From contig NZ_CP091881.1 of NCBI RefSeq assembly GCF_022163125.1, positions 1 through 64,000 of the forward strand: 64,000 nt of DNA, written 5' to 3'. This DNA comes from Paenibacillus sp. HWE-109. GTDB lineage: Bacteria > Bacillota > Bacilli > Paenibacillales > NBRC-103111. Both the position numbers and the translations under genes were made by a program. The notes under the pieces are model-generated. The model had not been told where the DNA came from. It saw nothing but the letters and a program-made list of their open reading frames with translations, and made no database searches. Shown piece by piece: positions 32,391 through 41,094 of the stretch; within the stretch, counting starts at the first letter, position 1, and every line of letters starts with the position of its first letter.

Positions 32391-33299
32391 TTGAATCAAA
32401 CGATCTTCCAGAGATTGATGCGGGACCGAGTCTACTTTCTGCTGCTTGCCCCCGCACTGCTCTACTATATTCTGTTTCGTTATGTGCCTATGTTCGGGAT
32501 TATTATTTCCTTCAAGGACTATAATCTGTTCAAAGGCGTTTGGGCGAGCGAATGGGTGGGGCTTAAATATTACCGGATGTTTATTAGCAATCCCGATGCG
32601 TTGATCATTATCAAGAATACGGTTGTATTAGGCGGATACCGACTGCTTTTCGGTTTTCCGGCGCCTATCATTCTCGCGCTGTTATTTAACGAAATGAGAT
32701 TTAAACGGTTTAAAAAATTCGTCCAGTCTGTCAGCTACATGCCTTATTTTCTTTCGACTGTCGTTGTTTCCAGCATTCTCATCATGATCTTGTCGCCAAG
32801 TACCGGCGTAGTGAACAATATCATCCAGTCCTGGGGGCTCGAACCCATCAGTTTCCTGCAGAAACCGGAATGGTTCCGGGCTATCTATGTCACCTCGGAT
32901 ATTTGGCAATCGGCTGGCTTCGGCACGATTATTTATCTAGCCGCCCTGGCTTCGGTCGACCCTCATTTATATGAAGCAGCGGAAATCGATGGCGCGGGCA
33001 GGTGGAAGCAAACGCTGCATGTCACAGTGCCTTCCCTTATTCCGGCGATGGTCATTATTTTCATTTTACAGCTGGGCCAAGTACTCGATTTGGCTTTTGA
33101 CAAAGCGTTCCTGCTGGGGAATGCAGCGAATTTGGAAACGGCTGATATCATTCCTACTTATGTGTACAGGATCGGTATCTTGCAAGGAAGCTTTAGTTAT
33201 GCGGCAGCCATTGATCTTGCCATGGGGATTGTAGGATTTATTTTCGTCTATTCCGCGAACCGGATTGCCCGCAAAGTAGGAGATACCAGTTTATGGTAA
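32391..33299 (+). CDS. ABC sugar permease, LplB/YteP type
   Basis: The start is TTG 32391, chosen because AGAGGAGG lies before it; this gives 302 residues. There are six membrane helices and the EAA loop YEAAEIDGAGRWKQTLHVTV that contacts the ATPase. The opening FLLLAPALLYYILFRYVPMFG is typical of this polysaccharide-transport subgroup. It is encoded 80 bp after the binding protein. Confidence 0.93.
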   Translation: MNQTIFQRLMRDRVYFLLLAPALLYYILFRYVPMFGIIISFKDYNLFKGVWASEWVGLKYYRMFISNPDALIIIKNTVVLGGYRLLFGFPAPIILALLFNEMRFKRFKKFVQSVSYMPYFLSTVVVSSILIMILSPSTGVVNNIIQSWGLEPISFLQKPEWFRAIYVTSDIWQSAGFGTIIYLAALASVDPHLYEAAEIDGAGRWKQTLHVTVPSLIPAMVIIFILQLGQVLDLAFDKAFLLGNAANLETADIIPTYVYRIGILQGSFSYAAAIDLAMGIVGFIFVYSANRIARKVGDTSLW

Positions 33300-33312
33300 A
33301 GGAGATGAGCGA

Positions 33313-34179
33313 TTGTCCAGGCGCATAGGCGTTTTTGATATCATCAATGTTTTGCTGCTCGCTCTGGTTGCTGCAGCAGCGTTGTTCCCTTTTATCCATA
33401 TGGCTTCTGTCGTGTTAAGCACGCCTGATCATGTGGTCAAGAATGAAGTTGGTCTTTGGCCAAGAGGCTTTCAATTGGATGCCATCAAAGCGGTGCTTAG
33501 TGACCAGCGTATCTGGATCGGCTATAAGAATACACTCATTTATGTCGTTCTAGGCACTATCATTTCTATGTTTATTACCGTAACGGGGGCTTACGCGCTA
33601 TCGAGAAAGTCGCTGATGTTCGGCAAAACCATCATGCTGCTGATTGTCTTCACAATCATGTTTAATGGCGGTGTTATCCCTTTTTACATTGTGGCACGTG
33701 AATATGGCTTGATGAATACAATTTGGGCGATGGTGCTGCCTAACGCACTGAATACGTTTAATCTCATCATCGTCCGTACGTTTTTCCAAGGATTTCCCAA
33801 GGAGATTGAGGAGTCTGGCAGGATCGACGGCTTGTCCGACATCGGGGTATTGACGCATATGGTTATCCCATTGTCGAAGCCAGTTCTAATGACAATCGGT
33901 TTATTCTACTCCGTTGAAATCTGGAACTCTTTTACCGGCGCGCTGCTTTTTCTGCGCGATGCCAGTTTGCACCCGCTTCAACTCATCATCCGCAACATGG
34001 TAATCGTGGGCCAAGTTGGTGACATCGTGGAAACCTCCACAGCCAGCGGACAGCATGTTGTATTGGAATCCTTAAGGTATGGCGTTATTCTGATAGCTGC
34101 GCTGCCCATTATCATGGTGTATCCTTTTATCCAGAAATACTTTGAAAAAGGCGCCTTGATCGGATCTGTGAAAGGATAA
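33313..34179 (+). CDS. ABC sugar permease, LplC/YtcP type
   Basis: The protein has 288 residues from TTG 33313 (AAAGGAGATGAG site), 13 bp after the first permease. It has six helices, the EAA loop EIEESGRIDGLSDIGVLTHM, and the terminal YPFIQKYFEKGALIGSVKG that marks the subgroup. It pairs with the preceding permease in oligosaccharide uptake. Confidence 0.93.
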   Translation: MSRRIGVFDIINVLLLALVAAAALFPFIHMASVVLSTPDHVVKNEVGLWPRGFQLDAIKAVLSDQRIWIGYKNTLIYVVLGTIISMFITVTGAYALSRKSLMFGKTIMLLIVFTIMFNGGVIPFYIVAREYGLMNTIWAMVLPNALNTFNLIIVRTFFQGFPKEIEESGRIDGLSDIGVLTHMVIPLSKPVLMTIGLFYSVEIWNSFTGALLFLRDASLHPLQLIIRNMVIVGQVGDIVETSTASGQHVVLESLRYGVILIAALPIIMVYPFIQKYFEKGALIGSVKG

Positions 34180-34346
34180 GGACAGGGCTGTTTTACGAGA
34201 AATGGTACAATTTTTAGTTTTAAGCAAAAAAGTTGAGCCTTTAACAAAAATGATAGTACTCGGGCAGCTCCAATACCGCTACTATGAATGAAGGAAACGG
34301 AATTTATGGGAAGCAGCAGCGACGCTGCAAGGGAATGGAGGCTTGC

Positions 34347-35372
34347 ATGATGGTTGTACCATTTTGGAGAAGTAAACTGGTGGAAATCGAAGAATGTGTA
34401 GCGAACGTGCAGAGGGGACGTGCGAGGAAGCTTGCCGTTTCTGCGGGTGGACGAGACATCTATTTGGTCGAATATGGCGAGAAGGAGGATTTCGGTCGCA
34501 AAGCCAATTTCAATTCGGCATGCGGCGCCGGAAATCCGCAACATTATGCCCACAAAGGAGACAGCAACAAGCCTGTTCTACTCATAGTCGGGGGCATTCA
34601 CGGCGGAGAGCTTGAGGGCATTTCTGCCGTCGTTAATTTGATTAAGCTATTGGAAACAGGGGAGGACTACAGGGGCCAGGGATACGATTATATCGTCGAA
34701 CATGCTGACGAATACCGTCTGTTGCTTATTCCCTGCATGAATCCGGATGGTCGCGCGCGACTGCCGGTTGATTCGCTGATTGATGTGCCGACGGAGACAT
34801 TCATTTATTATATGCAGGGATCATGGAAGGACGGTACATTGTGCAGGTGGCCGGACTGCAAGGCCGTTCATCCGATTAAGGAAGCATCGGATTTCCTTGG
34901 CTCGTATTTCAACGATGACGGCGTGAATATCATGCACGATAATTTCTTTGCCCCGATGGCACGCGAGACCGCTGCACTGCTGGCCCTGGCGGATGTTGAG
35001 GCGCCGGATTTCACCGTTCTGCTGCATAGCGGGGCCAATCATGCGGTACATCTGCCCCCGATCCATCATTTGCCGAAATTCATCATGCAGCGCCAGCAGG
35101 CTTTCAATCTTCGGCTCGAGAGCGCCTACGCCAAGCATGGAATTCCCTATGCGAATCTGAATCAAATCGTTGCAGATGAGGGTCAATATCCATTTCCGGC
35201 GATGAATTTAACATCGGCCATCCATCATGTTTGCGGTGGGATGAGTATCACGTATGAGTCTAACATGGGATTGGATGATCCTGGAGTGAAGTTCACACCG
35301 GATGAAATACTGGACAGCCACCTGCTGCTGTTCGAGGAAGCCTTTCGCTTCCTAGCGAAACAGAACCAATGA
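34347..35372 (+). CDS. M14-family zinc metallohydrolase
   Basis: The start at ATG 34347 has GGAGG just before it; upstream ATG 34284 does not. The protein has 341 residues. The zinc ligands are visible as H85 and E88 (GGIHGGELEG) and H227 (LLHSGANH), with CMNPDGRAR between them, the carboxypeptidase-type pattern. There is no signal peptide, so it acts in the cytoplasm. Inside a polysaccharide locus it may remove an amide or ester substituent from an imported sugar rather than cut peptides. That is inference. Confidence 0.82.
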   Translation: MMVVPFWRSKLVEIEECVANVQRGRARKLAVSAGGRDIYLVEYGEKEDFGRKANFNSACGAGNPQHYAHKGDSNKPVLLIVGGIHGGELEGISAVVNLIKLLETGEDYRGQGYDYIVEHADEYRLLLIPCMNPDGRARLPVDSLIDVPTETFIYYMQGSWKDGTLCRWPDCKAVHPIKEASDFLGSYFNDDGVNIMHDNFFAPMARETAALLALADVEAPDFTVLLHSGANHAVHLPPIHHLPKFIMQRQQAFNLRLESAYAKHGIPYANLNQIVADEGQYPFPAMNLTSAIHHVCGGMSITYESNMGLDDPGVKFTPDEILDSHLLLFEEAFRFLAKQNQ

Positions 35373-36412
35373 ATCGAGGTTATCCACACATGGCATACAA
35401 CTTATCGCAATTGAACCAAACGGGCATGCCGCCGCTTCTGCAAGGCATCGAGAACATTACGCAGTGGGAAGAGAAGCTAGCGGGTATTCGCCGTACTTGG
35501 CTGGAATATATAGGAGAATTGCCGCAGAGGGAACCTGTAAAGCTGCAGGTTCGTTCCCAGAGCAAACAGTCTGGCCATACCCGTCTGCATGTGGCCTATG
35601 ATACGGTTTATGGCGACACCGTTACGGCTTATCTGCTCGTTCCAGAGGCACAAGCGCCGGGGCCAGCCGGATACCCGGCCATGCTCGCGCTGCATCCGAC
35701 GCATGAGCTGGGGAAGGACGATATTGCCATGTCCTCAGGTCGCAAGAATCGAATCTACGCCCTCGAATTGGTGGAACGGGGGTATGTTGTGCTCGTTCCG
35801 GATGCACTTACGGCGGGGGAGCGCATTTACCCGGATAAGCCTGCGTTTAACAGCGGGCCTTTCTATGAGCAGCACCCGGGCTGGTCAACCGTTGCCAAAA
35901 ATATAACGGACCACATGCAGGGCATGGATGTGCTGTGCACGCTGGATTATGTAAATCCATCAGCTATCGGGGCGATTGGCCACTCGTTCGGCGGCTACAA
36001 TTCTTACTTTCTCGCGGGCATTGACAAGCGTGTGAAAGCCGTCGTTTCCAGCTGCGGTTTCAGTCCCTTTACGGGTGACCCCTATCCAGCACACTGGAGC
36101 TACCGGAACTATCCTTATACGCACATTCCAAAAATATCGGCAGATTTGGCTATCGATCAAATTCCATTCGAGTTCCATGAGATCGCTGCGTTATGCGCCC
36201 CGGTACCATTCTTCAACTATGCAGCTCAGGCGGACACTATTTTCCCCCATTGGAAAGCTGTAGCAGAAGGAATGCTGGAGCTGTCGAGGCTGTACGGCTG
36301 GTTAGGCAAAGCGGACCGTTTCCGATCCTATCTCGGAGATGGGGGGCATGATTTTCCTGCGGAGATCCGCATGTTGGCTTATGCCTTTTTGGATGATTGG
36401 CTAAAGCAATGA
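35369..36412 (+). CDS. Alpha/beta hydrolase, dienelactone hydrolase/acetyl xylan esterase type
   Basis: The protein has 347 residues. The nucleophile elbow is GHSFGGYNS, the likely acid is in NYAAQADTIFP and the catalytic His in DGGHDFP. It starts inside the stop of the metallohydrolase gene (ATGA overlap), so the two are coupled and probably work together on the same imported substrate, for example by deacetylation. There is no signal peptide. ATG 35390 (MAYNLS) is a possible internal start. Confidence 0.85.
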   Translation: MNRGYPHMAYNLSQLNQTGMPPLLQGIENITQWEEKLAGIRRTWLEYIGELPQREPVKLQVRSQSKQSGHTRLHVAYDTVYGDTVTAYLLVPEAQAPGPAGYPAMLALHPTHELGKDDIAMSSGRKNRIYALELVERGYVVLVPDALTAGERIYPDKPAFNSGPFYEQHPGWSTVAKNITDHMQGMDVLCTLDYVNPSAIGAIGHSFGGYNSYFLAGIDKRVKAVVSSCGFSPFTGDPYPAHWSYRNYPYTHIPKISADLAIDQIPFEFHEIAALCAPVPFFNYAAQADTIFPHWKAVAEGMLELSRLYGWLGKADRFRSYLGDGGHDFPAEIRMLAYAFLDDWLKQ

Positions 36413-36430
36413 AGGCTCTCATGCTCTGTG

Positions 36431-36463
36431 ACGGTACAATGTCACCGGGCTTTTTTTTTTGTC
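36431..36463 (+). terminator. Terminator at the end of the polysaccharide locus
   Basis: GTGAC pairs with GTCAC within a longer GC..GC stem, followed by at least nine Ts. Confidence 0.8.
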
Positions 36464-36628
36464 ATGATGCAGCATTTTTGTGGAAGAAGCCCTTTCTGTT
36501 CAATTAAGCAGCAGTGGATGACAAAAAGAAAGGAGCTGCATACAAGCTGCTTAGCTCCTTAATTTGGTGTGAACGGGGAGTTCCTCCGGCTCCCTCGGCG
36601 CAGAGATAAGGGAACTGGCGTTCCTCTT

Positions 36629-36846
36629 TGCGCTATGCGATGACACAGAACCTAGTGTGAAAAAGGAACTACGATCCGCTAATTGACGGGAACAGGGGTA
36701 AAAGCAGCATGAAAGGGAACTGAGGTACGCTAATTAAGCGGAACATGCTGATTCCGAGCAGGAAATGGTGAAATAACGGATCGTAGTTCCCTCTGGAGCG
36801 GAATAAGGCGGTTTTCAGCATTATAACGGATTTGAGTTCCCTCTGG
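36629..36846. repeat. Dispersed palindromic repeat, second locus
   Basis: The copy opens with GCGATGACACAGAACC and contains GGAACTACGATCCGCTAATT, AAAGGGAACTGAGGTACG, ACGGATCGTAGTTCCCT and AGTTCCCTCTGG in the same order as at 17351-17617. It ends 4 bp before the stop codon of the efflux gene on the other strand. The preceding 150 bp carry looser fragments of the same family. Confidence 0.85.
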
Positions 36847-36849
36847 TTC

Positions 36850-38589
36850 TCACGATTGCTGTTTCACCCGACTAATGAAGAACGAAAGAATCAGCGCCAC
36901 AGCGGTAATCCCCGTCGCTATCAGAAAGGCATCATTGATGCCGTTAATCGTTGAATCCTTCACCGAAGTGGCATACAGCAATGTGGATACAAGCTTCGTT
37001 CCCGCAGCTACCGGAATATGCGCCATAGCGGCTATACCGTTGCCTAATCGGCTGAGCTCGCTCATGATGAAGGGATTCGTTGAGGTGAACGTGCTGCTTT
37101 TGTTGCCCAAATGGAAATCAGCTCTGGAGCTCATCACCGTGACCAGAAGGGCAGTGCCCAGCGAACCAGCCACTTGCCTAAGCGTATTGGACATCGCCGT
37201 TCCATGGCTGTGCAGATGCCGCGGCAGCTGATTCATGCCCTCTGTCATGATGGTCATCATCATGAAGGACATGCCGAACATGCGTAGACAATAGAGCAGC
37301 AAGATATGATTGTACGTGGTGTCAGCCGTCAATTGGCTGAACTCCCAGGTCGTGACCGTAGTGATGAGCAGCCCAACGATGGCTAGCAATCGAACGCCAA
37401 TACGGTCGAAAATCATCCCGGCAATCGGCTGCATAATCCCCATCAGAATAGCGCCCGGCAGCAGCAGCAAGCCGGAAGCCAGCGGGGTGAAGCCGCGAAT
37501 GTTTTGCAGGTAGATAGGCAGCAGGATCATAGCTGCGAACATCGCCATATTGATAATGGAGCTGACGATCGTCGTTAACGTGAAAATGTTGTAGGTGAAT
37601 ACACGCAAGTCAATCATAGGCTCTTTCACCGTCAGCTCCCGCCAGACGAAGAGGATAAGACTGACGATGCCGACAAGCATCGTGCCCAGCACCTTCACAC
37701 TCAGCCATCCGGCAGAACCTGCTTCGCTGAAGGCAAAGAGCAAGCCTCCAAAGCCGGCAGTGGAGAAGAGGAAGCCCCAGAAATCGAACTTTACCTTCGA
37801 CATCTTGGTCACATTCCCCATGAGGAAGAAAGCCAGGATGATATCGATCAACCCGATCGGCAGAACGATATAAAATAAGAGTCGCCAAGTATAGGTTTGG
37901 ACGATCCACCCGGAAAGCGTAGGGCCAATCGCCGGTGCGAAAATCATGGCAATGCCCATCGTTCCCATAGCGCTGCCCCTTTTTTCAGGAGGAAATACGG
38001 TCAAGAATACCGTCATCATCAGCGGCATAATAATTCCAGCGCCGGATGCTTGTACGACTCGGCCGGCCATTAGGATGGAGAAGTTAGGTGCAACAGCGCA
38101 AATGACGGCTCCGGCAGTGAATAAAATCATCGCAGTGAGGAACATAAACCTGGATCCATAGCGTTCGATGAGAAAGGCGGTAATGGGAATCATCACCCCG
38201 TTCACCAGCATGTAACCCGTCGTGAGCCACTGTACAACATTGGCCGAAACGTTGAAATCCGTCATGATATGGGGAATGGCAACGTTGATCAGTGTCTGAT
38301 TCAGAATCGAGACAAAGGCGCCCAGCATAAGCACGGTCAGCAGCTGTCCGACTTTGATTTCTGCCTTCTTTTCTAGATCAGATCGCACCGCGGATTCACC
38401 GCCAGATTCGAATTGACCACTCAATTCATCGGACATTTCGACGAGCAAGTTGGACGGTTCAGGAATCGGGGTATAGGGGCCAATCGGGAGCGGGCTGCGT
38501 TTCTTTCTATTTCTGACGTAAATCCAATTCACGGCGAAGAGAACGAACAAACTGAATAGCGCGTAACCGGCTGCATACATATTCATCAT
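36850..38589 (-). CDS. DHA2-family multidrug efflux MFS transporter (EmrB/QacA type)
   Basis: The protein has 579 residues with about 14 membrane helices. Key motifs are FVSILNQTLINVAIPHIM (motif D1 region), ERYGSRFMFLTAM (motif A) and GRVVQASGAGIIMPLMM (motif C region). An extra N-terminal helix and a ~75-residue hydrophilic segment precede the usual start of the transporter fold, which is unusual. It is encoded 9 bp after the HlyD-like gene, forming an EmrAB-type pair that expels drugs across the membrane. Confidence 0.92.
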   Translation of the reverse strand: MMNMYAAGYALFSLFVLFAVNWIYVRNRKKRSPLPIGPYTPIPEPSNLLVEMSDELSGQFESGGESAVRSDLEKKAEIKVGQLLTVLMLGAFVSILNQTLINVAIPHIMTDFNVSANVVQWLTTGYMLVNGVMIPITAFLIERYGSRFMFLTAMILFTAGAVICAVAPNFSILMAGRVVQASGAGIIMPLMMTVFLTVFPPEKRGSAMGTMGIAMIFAPAIGPTLSGWIVQTYTWRLLFYIVLPIGLIDIILAFFLMGNVTKMSKVKFDFWGFLFSTAGFGGLLFAFSEAGSAGWLSVKVLGTMLVGIVSLILFVWRELTVKEPMIDLRVFTYNIFTLTTIVSSIINMAMFAAMILLPIYLQNIRGFTPLASGLLLLPGAILMGIMQPIAGMIFDRIGVRLLAIVGLLITTVTTWEFSQLTADTTYNHILLLYCLRMFGMSFMMMTIMTEGMNQLPRHLHSHGTAMSNTLRQVAGSLGTALLVTVMSSRADFHLGNKSSTFTSTNPFIMSELSRLGNGIAAMAHIPVAAGTKLVSTLLYATSVKDSTINGINDAFLIATGITAVALILSFFISRVKQQS

Positions 38590-38598
38590 GGTGCTCCC

Positions 38599-39240
38599 TT
38601 ACTTATGGATACGTGCCGTAACACTCATGCCTGGAATAATTCCCAATCCGCGATTGCCCTCCAACGAAATGGTAACAGGAATAACCTGTGTCACTTTCGT
38701 ATAGTTGCCATTTGCATTGGACGAGGGCATCAGCGAGAAGGTCCCCGCTGTCGTTAATCCCAGCCGCTCCACTCTGCCCCCCAAGGTAGTTCCGGGAAAG
38801 GCGTCCACATAGACGTCTACCGCTTGTCCAACCTTTACATCATTTAAATCCGTTTCTTTCACATTCGCGGTCACCCATAGCCGGTCCAAATCGTAGATGT
38901 ACGCCAGCGGTAAACCTGGTGATACCATCGCATCGACAACGGCGCTTTGTTGAACGATCGTTCCCCCTTTAGGGGCTGCGATTTCTACAGAACCTGTCGA
39001 TGTTAATACACTTCCTAGTCGATCTCCGGATGAAGCCTTCTTGCTCACATCTCCTGACCAACTCGTTAGTTTGCCGGCAGCCGAAGAGCTGACGACAATC
39101 TGCTCACCACTTATCTGAGCGTTATTCGTACTTAAATAGTTAATCGACCGATTGTAAAAGTAATAGCCTAGCCCTGCCCCTCCGACAAGAATGATCAGGA
39201 GAACAATATTGAGAACAATCATTTTGATCGTACCCTTCAT
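38599..39240 (-). CDS. HlyD/EmrA-type efflux accessory protein
   Basis: The protein has 213 residues with one N-terminal helix (IVLNIVLLIILVGGAGLGYYF), then a biotinyl-lipoyl-like hairpin (STNNAQISGEQIVVSSSAAG and IAAPKGGTIV) and a beta-barrel (LWVTANVKETDLNDVKVGQA). The coiled-coil is absent, as in short Gram-positive members. It would work with the MFS transporter encoded next. It is second in the operon after the XRE-cupin regulator. Confidence 0.9.
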   Translation of the reverse strand: MKGTIKMIVLNIVLLIILVGGAGLGYYFYNRSINYLSTNNAQISGEQIVVSSSAAGKLTSWSGDVSKKASSGDRLGSVLTSTGSVEIAAPKGGTIVQQSAVVDAMVSPGLPLAYIYDLDRLWVTANVKETDLNDVKVGQAVDVYVDAFPGTTLGGRVERLGLTTAGTFSLMPSSNANGNYTKVTQVIPVTISLEGNRGLGIIPGMSVTARIHK

Positions 39241-39282
39241 GGATCAACCGCCTTTTCTGTGAAATAGGTGCTAACACAAATA

Positions 39283-39308
39283 ATATTCCCTATAAAAAAA
39301 GGGAATAT
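39283..39308. promoter_or_regulatory. Perfect palindrome between regulator and efflux genes
   Basis: ATATTCCC (39283-39290) and GGGAATAT (39301-39308) flank a 10-bp A-rich loop. On the coding strand the loop is T-rich and no T-run follows the stem, so a DNA operator is as likely as an attenuator. Confidence 0.5.
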
Positions 39309-39317
39309 GTGAGGGGG

Positions 39318-39878
39318 TTATGAAGAGGGATAATAAATCAAAGTTTTGTAAATGGCTTTGGTATCAGATACATTCCGATAGGTATGAGGCCGATCTGCTG
39401 AGAAATGAATCGCATCTCCAATGCCAAGCAGGTAGCTCTCTTGCGCAATGGTCAGCTCCAGCTTCCCTGCTACCATGAGGATGTACTCCTCAACGCCGTC
39501 GTTATGAGGTTCGGATGCATGCGAGCAGCCTGCCTCCATTTCGACCGTGTATATCTCAAAGCTTTTTTGTGGATGAAAAGGGAACAAAGGGTAAGCGCGG
39601 TACGCGCCGTCTTCCTCTTCGAAAGGTGAGAGCTCCGCAGCTCGAACCACCGTGATTTTCGGCTCATCATCTTCGATAAGGCTCGTAAAGGAAATTTGCA
39701 GTCCACTTACAATTTTCCAAAGTACGGATATCGTAGGATTGGAATCCCCTCGTTCGATTTGACCTAGCATCGCCTTGCTCACTCCGGTCAATTCCGCGAC
39801 CTGATCCAGGCTTAATCCCCGTGTTTTGCGTATGTTAAGAAGCTTTCTACCGACCATTTTATGTATGGGCTCGTTCAT
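39318..39878 (-). CDS. XRE-cupin transcription regulator of the efflux operon
   Basis: From ATG 39878 (AGGAGG site) the protein has 186 residues. Residues 12-66 are an HTH_3 domain (LSLDQVAELTGVSKAMLGQI). Residues 110-182 are a cupin (EEYILMVAGKLELTIAQ; GDAIHFSADRPHTYRN). Such regulators often bind a small ligand in the cupin. As first gene of regulator-EmrA-EmrB it likely controls the operon and itself, and it diverges from tdh. Confidence 0.88.
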   Translation of the reverse strand: MNEPIHKMVGRKLLNIRKTRGLSLDQVAELTGVSKAMLGQIERGDSNPTISVLWKIVSGLQISFTSLIEDDEPKITVVRAAELSPFEEEDGAYRAYPLFPFHPQKSFEIYTVEMEAGCSHASEPHNDGVEEYILMVAGKLELTIAQESYLLGIGDAIHFSADRPHTYRNVSDTKAIYKTLIYYPSS

Positions 39879-40026
39879 TGTACATCCTCCTAGATCATGG
39901 GAAAAATATTTCCTGGTTTTTGAAAAGTGCCTATTTACAATATAACATACATTCGTGTAGTATCGTATACATAAGGGTGAAAACGCACAAATGTATGTTA
40001 TAGTAAACGAGATAGGGGGGGACGGC

Positions 40027-41067
40027 ATGGGTGGAACGATGGTTGGACTAGTGAAAGAGCAGAGAGGGCCAGGTGCTGTTCTGAAAGAAGTTCCTATTCC
40101 GATCTGCGGGGAGGATGAGGTGTTAGTTAAGATCAAAGCCACATCTATCTGCGGAACGGACGTGCATATTTACAAGTGGGATGCATGGGCAGATCAAACG
40201 GTGCTTACACCTAATGTGTTTGGACACGAATTTGCAGGCATTGTAGTGGAAACGGGCGCCCGGGCAACCGGCGTTAAAATAGGTGATCACGTATCGGCTG
40301 AAGGACATATCGTATGCGGCATTTGCAAAGCTTGCCGAACCGGTAACGCTCATGTCTGCCCGAATACCAAAAGTTTTGGCATAACGGCACCTGGCTGTTT
40401 TGCTGAATATGCAGTGGTGAAAGCCAGCAATATTATACACAACGATGTCAATTTGCCTTTTGAAATCGCTTGCTTGCAAGATCCGTTGGGCAATGCGGTG
40501 CAAACCGTGCTGTCTGGCGATATCGTGGGGAAATCGGTGGCTATCATTGGCGTAGGCCCGATTGGGCTCCTCGCGATTAAAGTGGCCAGAGCCTGCGGGG
40601 CAGGGACGATCTACGCGGTCGATATCAATGCCAAGCGGCTGCAGATGGCGATGGATATGGGAGCGGACCACGGCATTCATGCTCTAGAAACACGAACATC
40701 AGAAGCGCTGCTTGCTTTGACGGATGGGGAAGGCGTGGAAGTTGTCCTCGAGATGTCCGGCAGTCCGCAAGCGATTGCAGAGGGTTTTCAAGCTGCAGCC
40801 AAAGCAGGGCGTGTTTCCTTGCTTGGCATTCCGACCCGTGAGGTAAGCTTGGATGTGACGAATCATATCATTTTCAAAGGATTGCGGGTAGAGGGAATCA
40901 CCGGTCGCAAAATGTACGATTCCTGGTATCAAATGAAAGGCTTGCTGAATCAAAAGCGCATCGACCTTGCCTCTGTGATTACCCATCGATTTACACTTGA
41001 TCACTATGAGGAAGCATTTCGTTTAATGGCCGAAGGGCAATGTGGGAAAATAGTATTTATTCATTAA
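40027..41067 (+). CDS. tdh: L-threonine 3-dehydrogenase
   Basis: The start is ATG 40027, behind GGGGGGG. The protein has 346 residues. It is a zinc medium-chain dehydrogenase: SICGTDVHIYKWD (catalytic Cys; WD typical of TDH), GHEFAGIV, a structural-zinc cysteine cluster in the segment CGICKACRTGNAHVC, and the NAD-binding GVGPIGLLA. It oxidises threonine to 2-amino-3-ketobutyrate, which the next enzyme cleaves. The gap to kbl is 27 bp. Confidence 0.94.
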   Translation: MGGTMVGLVKEQRGPGAVLKEVPIPICGEDEVLVKIKATSICGTDVHIYKWDAWADQTVLTPNVFGHEFAGIVVETGARATGVKIGDHVSAEGHIVCGICKACRTGNAHVCPNTKSFGITAPGCFAEYAVVKASNIIHNDVNLPFEIACLQDPLGNAVQTVLSGDIVGKSVAIIGVGPIGLLAIKVARACGAGTIYAVDINAKRLQMAMDMGADHGIHALETRTSEALLALTDGEGVEVVLEMSGSPQAIAEGFQAAAKAGRVSLLGIPTREVSLDVTNHIIFKGLRVEGITGRKMYDSWYQMKGLLNQKRIDLASVITHRFTLDHYEEAFRLMAEGQCGKIVFIH

Positions 41068-41094
41068 TCGGTGAAGCGATTGGAGGAGAAACTT

